The position numbers and the translations under genes were made by a program. Positions 6,379 through 10,851 of a stretch of 10,851 nucleotides of DNA are shown in pieces. How positions within the stretch are numbered: the first letter of the stretch is position 1; every line of letters begins with the position of its first letter. Source of the stretch: Spirochaetaceae bacterium (GTDB lineage Bacteria > Spirochaetota > Spirochaetia > JABEVK01); the NCBI GenBank assembly GCA_023265735.1, contig JAHFSN010000032.1:1-10851 (forward strand). Reading direction: 5' to 3'. The notes under the pieces were generated by a model, which saw only the letters and a list, made by a program, of their open reading frames with translations, was not told where the DNA came from and did not search any database.

Positions 6379-8124
6379 ATGAGTCTGAGGGGTCGTCTCC
6401 TTGCTTCGTTCGCACTGGTCCTGCTGATTCCCTTGGTCACCCTGGGCGTTTTGGCCCCCCTGGTTTACTCCCGGTCCTTCGAAAACGAAATCAACGGGCA
6501 CACCCGGCAGATGATCGATCAGGTGAGCCGCCGCATCGACGATTTGGTCGCCGATCTCGACGCCTCCATGACCTACTTTCAGACCGGCCCCCGGGCCCAG
6601 GCGTTCTTTGGCGGTTCCAGCCCGCGCAGCTGGGACGGTCTGGCCGACGACCTGGAGCGGTTTCGGATGGCCCGCAATGACACCATCGCCGGCATCGCCC
6701 TGGTCTCCTCCGACGCCCGGTTCCTGGGCATCGGCCTCCATCCGGTGACACGGGCTCCCCTGACCAACGAGGCCTGGTACCAGCGGGCTGCCCAGGATCC
6801 CGGGCAGGTTCGGCTTTTCAGTCGGCCCATTGGGCGGAATTTGAGGTCCGACCTTGGTTTAGGGGCCGATGACGTCGTTTCCGTCGTGCGCGCCGTCCCC
6901 GACGGCCTCATCCTGTTTGACCTCAAGGTGGCCCAGATCGAGAGGATCTTTCGAGGACTGAGCCTGGGCCCTTCGGGGTTCCTCTTTATCGTCGACGCAG
7001 ACGGCAACATCGTCTACTCTCCCGTCAATCCCCTGGTCTACCGCATCCTCCCCGCGTGGTTGCCCGGAGAAGCGGGCTTGGCCGTCCACCGGTTCGGAGA
7101 TACCGATTACCAGCTCCAGTCCCGGTGGTCCCGGGCCACAGGCTGGCGAACCATTGGTGTGTTTTCCCTCCCCGAAGCCCTCCGGGAAGCCGAGACCCTC
7201 AGGCTCTACGCTCTGGTGTCCGGTCTGGCGGCCATGATCCTGGCGTTCTTCAGTTCGCTCCTTTTGACCAGCGGCTTCGTCCAGCCCATCCTCACGCTCC
7301 GCAGCCTCATGAAGAAGGCCGAGAACGGGGACCTGAACGTGCATTTCACCGACCAGACCAACGATGAAGTCGGGCAGCTGGGGGCGGGGTTCAACACCAT
7401 GATCGAGGAGATTCGGCATCTGATCGAAGAGGTGGCCGAGGTGCAGCAGGCCAAACGTGAGGCCGAACTGAAGGTCCTCCAGGAACAGATCAAGCCGCAC
7501 TTCCTCTACAACACCCTCGACACCATCCATTGGATGGCCCAGGAACACGGGGCACGGGACATCACCGCCGTGGTTTCGGCGCTGACCAAGCTGTTCCGTA
7601 TCGGGTTGAGCCGCGGTCTTGAGAGCATTCGACTCGCCGAAGAGATCGAGCACGTCAAAAGCTATCTGTTCATCCAGAAGATTCGCTACGAGGAGAAGTT
7701 TGAATACGTCATCGCGGTGCCCGAGGAACTGGGGGAAGCGCGGGTGCTTCGGCTCATCCTCCAGCCCTTGGTGGAGAACGCCATCTACCACGGGCTCAAG
7801 CCCAAGCGCGGCTCCGGAACCATCACGGTTTCGGCCGCCCGGCACGACGATGTTCTGATCTTAGCCGTGGAGGACGACGGGGTGGGCGTCAGCGCCGAGC
7901 ACCGGGAGCGCCTCAACGCGGCCCTCGTCCAGGGAACCCAGCCCGGGGAAGGGGCGGGCTACGGGGTGTTCAATGGCAACGAGCGGCTGCGCCTTTCGTT
8001 TGGCCACAACTACGGACTGCGGTTCGTCGAGAGGGCCGGCGGGGGGACCCGGGTGGAAGTTCGGCATCCTTGGATCGAAGAAAAGGGGGAAGACTATGCC
8101 GTGGAAAGTCCTGATCGCCGATGA
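6379..8124 (+). CDS. YesM/LytS-type membrane sensor histidine kinase, 581 aa
   Basis: A two-component sensor of the YesM class that should autophosphorylate on His and pass phosphate to the regulator encoded next. TM1 spans about residues 7-29 and TM2 about 273-299. The roughly 240-residue segment between them looks like a dCache sensor domain (motifs LTNEAWYQRA, VVSVVRAV, GFLFIVDADGNIVYSP), placed outside the inner membrane. A HAMP linker follows at about 298-352, then a coiled helix. The His_kinase (PF06580-type) motif is EQIKPHFLYNTLDTIHW with phospho-acceptor H374. The ATPase domain has the N box LQPLVENAIYHG with N467, the G1 motif VEDDGVGV and the G2-like motif GYGVFNGNERL, all intact. 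ATG 6379 is chosen because TM1 starts directly after it, although its ribosome site is poor. The 3' end overlaps the regulator gene by 29 bases. The signal is probably a sugar or a sugar-loaded binding protein, by analogy with LytS-YesN systems; that is inference. Confidence 0.95.
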   Translation: MSLRGRLLASFALVLLIPLVTLGVLAPLVYSRSFENEINGHTRQMIDQVSRRIDDLVADLDASMTYFQTGPRAQAFFGGSSPRSWDGLADDLERFRMARNDTIAGIALVSSDARFLGIGLHPVTRAPLTNEAWYQRAAQDPGQVRLFSRPIGRNLRSDLGLGADDVVSVVRAVPDGLILFDLKVAQIERIFRGLSLGPSGFLFIVDADGNIVYSPVNPLVYRILPAWLPGEAGLAVHRFGDTDYQLQSRWSRATGWRTIGVFSLPEALREAETLRLYALVSGLAAMILAFFSSLLLTSGFVQPILTLRSLMKKAENGDLNVHFTDQTNDEVGQLGAGFNTMIEEIRHLIEEVAEVQQAKREAELKVLQEQIKPHFLYNTLDTIHWMAQEHGARDITAVVSALTKLFRIGLSRGLESIRLAEEIEHVKSYLFIQKIRYEEKFEYVIAVPEELGEARVLRLILQPLVENAIYHGLKPKRGSGTITVSAARHDDVLILAVEDDGVGVSAEHRERLNAALVQGTQPGEGAGYGVFNGNERLRLSFGHNYGLRFVERAGGGTRVEVRHPWIEEKGEDYAVESPDRR

Positions 8125-9298
8125 CGAACCGAAGATCCGCCGGGGCCTCACCCAGCTCCTGGCGGCCCACGCCCAGGAGTTCACGGTGGTCGGCGAGGCG
8201 GAGGACGGGGAGCGTGCCCTCGAAATGATTGCGGCCTGCAGCCCCGACCTGTTGCTGGTCGATATTCGCATGCCCTTCGTCGATGGCCTCGAGCTGATCG
8301 GCCGATTAGTGGCCGCCGAGGGCGAGAGCGACCTTCGGGTCATCGTGATTTCCGGTCACGACGAATTCGACTACGCCCGCCAGGCCCTTGGCCTGGGCGT
8401 CTTCGACTTTCTTCTCAAACCCGTAGACGAGGATGTGCTGGTGGGGACCCTCCGCCGGGCCGCGGCCGAACTGACCCGGGCCCGGGCCAAGGAAACCCAA
8501 CTGGCCCGGGCCCGGGACCTGGCCGCCAAGAATCGGCCCGTTCTCATCGAGGGCTTCTTCCGGGAGGCCTTGGCCGGGGGCTTGTCCCCCGCCGACTGGG
8601 ACGAAACCGCCGCCTTCCTGGGTTTGCGGTTCGAGGGAACACCCCAGCTCTGTCTGGTGGCCACCACCGAAACCCCCGGCCCCGCGGGCCGCCCCCTCTG
8701 GGCGGGGTTGGCGCTGCGTCGGGTGGCAGAGGAAGCCTTTGCGGGTTTTCCTAATCTCCTTCTCTCTTGGGACGACCCCGGCAGCCTCGCCATCCTGGCC
8801 GAAGAGGACCGGGAGGAGATCTGGGTCAAGGCCCTCGCCCAGCTGGAGTCCCGGGCCCGGGAAGTCCTGGGCCTCGTGATCTCCGTCGACCGGGTTCCGG
8901 TTCCCGGCTTCCCCGGCACCCTGGCGGCCGTCTGGGAGGATCTCGTCAGCGACCGCCGGGAACAATCGCCCCACGGCACCCTGGCCACCGTGGCCCTGAA
9001 CGTCCTTGAGCGGCGCTTCAAGGAACCCGACCTCTCCCTCGACGACCTGGCCAACGAACTGCAGGTCAGCCCCGGCCACCTGAGCCGGGTCCTCAAGCAG
9101 GCCACGGGTGTTCCCTTTGTCGAGGCGCTGGCCAGGGTCCGGGTCCGTAAGGCCACCATCCTGTTGGCCGATCCCTCGGTGAAGATGTACGAGGTGGCCG
9201 AACGGGTGGGATACGCCAGTCAGCACTACTTCAGCCGGGCCTTCCGACGGGTCCTGGGCATCGCCCCCACGGAATACCGGAAAGGGGGCCGCTCATGA
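8096..9298 (+). CDS. YesN-type response regulator with AraC-family DNA-binding domain, 400 aa
   Basis: Cytoplasmic transcription regulator partnered with the kinase just upstream. Residues 1-125 are a REC domain with acidic D9/D10, phospho-acceptor D56 in LLLVDIRMP, the switch Ser S86 in VISGHDEF and K108 in FLLKPVD. Residues about 125-145 are an Ala/Arg-rich helix (TRARAKETQLARAR), probably a coiled linker. Residues about 145-290 are an unassigned middle region of the kind usual in YesN proteins. Residues about 295-395 are an AraC two-helix-turn-helix domain: SLDDLANELQVSPGHLSRVLKQATG, then MYEVAERVGYASQHYFSRAFRRVLGIAPTEYR, with the hallmark G-Y-x(4)-Y-F-S-R-A-F-R. The ATG at 8096 is chosen because the REC domain begins at once and GGGGGA lies about six bases upstream. 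A longer reading from further upstream would only add sequence overlapping the kinase gene. Its last bases form ATGA with the sugar-binding gene. Likely targets are sugar-uptake or utilisation genes nearby. Confidence 0.95.
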   Translation: MPWKVLIADDEPKIRRGLTQLLAAHAQEFTVVGEAEDGERALEMIAACSPDLLLVDIRMPFVDGLELIGRLVAAEGESDLRVIVISGHDEFDYARQALGLGVFDFLLKPVDEDVLVGTLRRAAAELTRARAKETQLARARDLAAKNRPVLIEGFFREALAGGLSPADWDETAAFLGLRFEGTPQLCLVATTETPGPAGRPLWAGLALRRVAEEAFAGFPNLLLSWDDPGSLAILAEEDREEIWVKALAQLESRAREVLGLVISVDRVPVPGFPGTLAAVWEDLVSDRREQSPHGTLATVALNVLERRFKEPDLSLDDLANELQVSPGHLSRVLKQATGVPFVEALARVRVRKATILLADPSVKMYEVAERVGYASQHYFSRAFRRVLGIAPTEYRKGGRS

Positions 9299-10851
9299 CT
9301 CGGGGCCTTTCCCTGGGGGTCCTGGTGGCCGCCTTCGCCCTCGCGGCGTGTTCTCCTTCATCCGCTCCGGCCCCGGGGGCCGAGGTCAAGTTCCTCATCG
9401 GTGTCAGCCAGGCCAACACCACCGAACCCTGGCGGCTGTCGGTGATCGCCGACATTCAAAAGGAGGCCACCGCGTTTCCGGGTCTCAGGATCGTGGTCAC
9501 CGACGCTTCCGACTCCGTCCGCAAGCAATCTCAGGACCTCAACCGCCTCCTAGGACTGGGGTGCGACCTGATCATCGTATCCCCGGCCGACGCCGCCGGT
9601 TTGAGACCTGCCGTCGACCTCGCGTACCGCAAGGTTCCGGTCATCGTCATCGATCGGGCCGTGGAGGGCTACAACTACTCGCTCTACCTGGGGCCCGACA
9701 ACCGCCGCATTGGCCGGGACGCCGGCCGCTACGTGGCCTCACTTCTGGGCCGCCCGGGGGGGAAGGTGCTCGAAGTCCTCGGCCGTCACGATTCGCCGCC
9801 GTCGATCGACCGTAGCCTGGGGTTCCGGGAGGGCCTCGCCGACCGGCCCGATATCTCACTATGGAATCGTGTCGAGGCCGACTGGCTGCAGGACAAGGCC
9901 GAAGACGTTCTCACTCCCTTCTTCGCGGGAAAAGGCACGGTTGACGTGGTGTTCGCCCAGAACGACGCCATGGCCTACGGCGCCTGGCTGGCCGCCAAAA
10001 AGGCCGGCAAGGAACGGCTCCCCATCCTGGGCATCGACGGGCTCCCGGGCCCCGATGGCGGCTTAAGCCTCGTGCAGCAGGGTGTCCTCACGGCCACCTT
10101 CAACGTACCCACCGGGGGCCGCGAGGCCGTCGACTACGCCGTCGATATCCTCAAGCGCGTGGAGGGAATTCCCAAAAAGATCATTCTGAGGACTTCCATT
10201 GTCACCAAGGAAGTCCCTAACCTGCCTGAGTTTGCGACGCCTCCCACGGTGAAGTCGGGGGTACGCCCGCGGCTTGGTTTCGCTCAGGTGGGGGCCGAAA
10301 GCGTGTGGCGGCAGGCCAACACCGATTCCATCAAGGAGGCCGCCGCCAAGGCCGGTGTTGAGCTTCTGTTTGATCTCGGGAACCAGACCCAGGCCCACCA
10401 GATCGAGGCCATCCGGTCGTTCATCCGCCAGAGGGTCGACGCCATCGCCTTCTCGCCCATCGTGGAGACGGGTTGGGACGAGGTTCTGGGTGAGGCCCGG
10501 GCGGCCGGTATCCCCGTGATCCTCAGCGACCGCAAGCTGACCACCCCCGACCCGAGCCTTTGGCTCACCTACGTCGGTTCCGACTTCGAGGAGGAGGGAC
10601 GAAGGGCCGCGTCGTGGATCATTGCCCGCTACCGACCCGAGACGGCCCGAAGCATCCTGGAGATCCGGGGCACCGAAGGGTCGTCTCCCCAGGTTGACCG
10701 GGGACGCGGATTTCGAGAGGTCCTCGCCCGGGACCCGAGGTTCACCATCGTGGCCTCCCTTGGCGGGGACTTCACCAGGGAAGGGGGACGGAAGGTGATG
10801 GAGGCCTACCTCAGGGCCCCGCACCCCCCCTTCCAGATCCTCTTTGCCCAC
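9295..10851 (+). CDS. Tandem double sugar-binding lipoprotein (periplasmic binding protein), partial at 3' end
   Basis: The 519 residues seen contain two fused ribose/galactose-class (Peripla_BP_4-type) binding proteins. Residues 1-18 are a lipoprotein signal with lipobox LAAC, lipidated C19 followed by Ser, so the protein is membrane-anchored and exported. Domain 1 (about 31-305) is complete and has sugar-site signatures W46-R47, D120-R121, N223-D224 in AQNDAMAYGA and D248 in GIDG. After a Pro-rich linker (about 306-324), domain 2 starts with RLGFAQVGAESVWRQANTDS and continues with RSFIRQRVDAIAFSPIVETGW, a D412-R413 pair, YVGSDF and GDFTREGGRKVMEAYL. This closely follows E. coli YtfQ, the galactofuranose ABC transporter binding protein. 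The window ends at FAH, where YtfQ-like proteins continue with an Asn-Asp pair, so roughly the last 120 residues of domain 2 or more are missing. The ATGA overlap with the regulator and GGGGG upstream fix the start. It is either the sensing subunit for the kinase or the binding protein of a transporter beyond the edge. Confidence 0.93.
   Translation, partial: MTRGLSLGVLVAAFALAACSPSSAPAPGAEVKFLIGVSQANTTEPWRLSVIADIQKEATAFPGLRIVVTDASDSVRKQSQDLNRLLGLGCDLIIVSPADAAGLRPAVDLAYRKVPVIVIDRAVEGYNYSLYLGPDNRRIGRDAGRYVASLLGRPGGKVLEVLGRHDSPPSIDRSLGFREGLADRPDISLWNRVEADWLQDKAEDVLTPFFAGKGTVDVVFAQNDAMAYGAWLAAKKAGKERLPILGIDGLPGPDGGLSLVQQGVLTATFNVPTGGREAVDYAVDILKRVEGIPKKIILRTSIVTKEVPNLPEFATPPTVKSGVRPRLGFAQVGAESVWRQANTDSIKEAAAKAGVELLFDLGNQTQAHQIEAIRSFIRQRVDAIAFSPIVETGWDEVLGEARAAGIPVILSDRKLTTPDPSLWLTYVGSDFEEEGRRAASWIIARYRPETARSILEIRGTEGSSPQVDRGRGFREVLARDPRFTIVASLGGDFTREGGRKVMEAYLRAPHPPFQILFAH

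Noticed and set aside
6859..7845. Long open frame on the - strand opposite the kinase (about 328 codons)
   Set aside because: It is antisense to a fully supported kinase with intact motifs, has no recognisable domain, and is expected by chance in GC-rich codon usage. The same applies to the long frames opposite the regulator (8306-9226), the binding protein (10063-10851) and DedA (875-1597).
7973..8095. Longer response regulator starting at an ATG inside the kinase gene
   Set aside because: The added residues lie entirely over the kinase ATPase-domain codons, while the ATG at 8096 has a good ribosome site and starts the REC domain directly.
8474..8516. Repeated CCCGGGCCCGGG-like palindromic sequence
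   Set aside because: It encodes alternating Ala-Arg in the regulator linker (TRARA and LARAR) with the favoured GC-rich codons, so coding explains it without a DNA-level role.

Overview
This is GC-rich bacterial DNA with dense coding and very short intergenic gaps. A sugar-binding lipoprotein with a lipobox, Sec signal peptides and a DedA-type membrane protein suggest a diderm (Gram-negative-like) bacterium. I cannot place it further from sequence alone. An Acidobacteriota/Holophagae-like or similar high-GC environmental lineage is only a guess.

Left part (1-6268). A truncated two-helix membrane protein enters from the left edge on the + strand. It meets, tail to tail with only 4 bases between the stop codons, a run of four genes read on the - strand from about 6268 down to 303. 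In transcription order these are a secreted protein ending in a DUF1266 domain, a secreted trypsin/HtrA-type serine protease fused to about ten ankyrin repeats, a DedA-family inner-membrane protein, and a small acidic hypothetical protein. The first two overlap by ATGA and are surely co-translated. The third and fourth follow after 40 and 77 bases and may share the transcript.

Right part (6379-10851, + strand). A tightly overlapping three-gene unit encodes a YesM/LytS-type membrane sensor kinase (dCache-like sensor, HAMP, His_kinase, HATPase), a YesN-type response regulator (REC plus AraC DNA-binding domain), and a lipoprotein made of two tandem sugar-binding periplasmic domains. The lipoprotein is cut by the right edge. 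The second binding domain closely resembles the galactofuranose-binding protein YtfQ; the first is a different member of the same ribose/galactose-type class. The gene overlaps (29 and 4 bases) suggest a three-component sugar-sensing system, comparable to the XylFII-LytS-YesN xylose sensor of Clostridium beijerinckii but with a double binding protein. A transporter further downstream cannot be excluded.

The two transcription units diverge from a 110-base region (6269-6378). Neither first gene has a good Shine-Dalgarno sequence and both have weak -10-like hexamers 6-7 bases before the ATG, so leaderless mRNAs are possible. No tRNA, rRNA, CRISPR array, insertion sequence or attachment site was seen, and no stretch longer than 110 bases lacks a gene.
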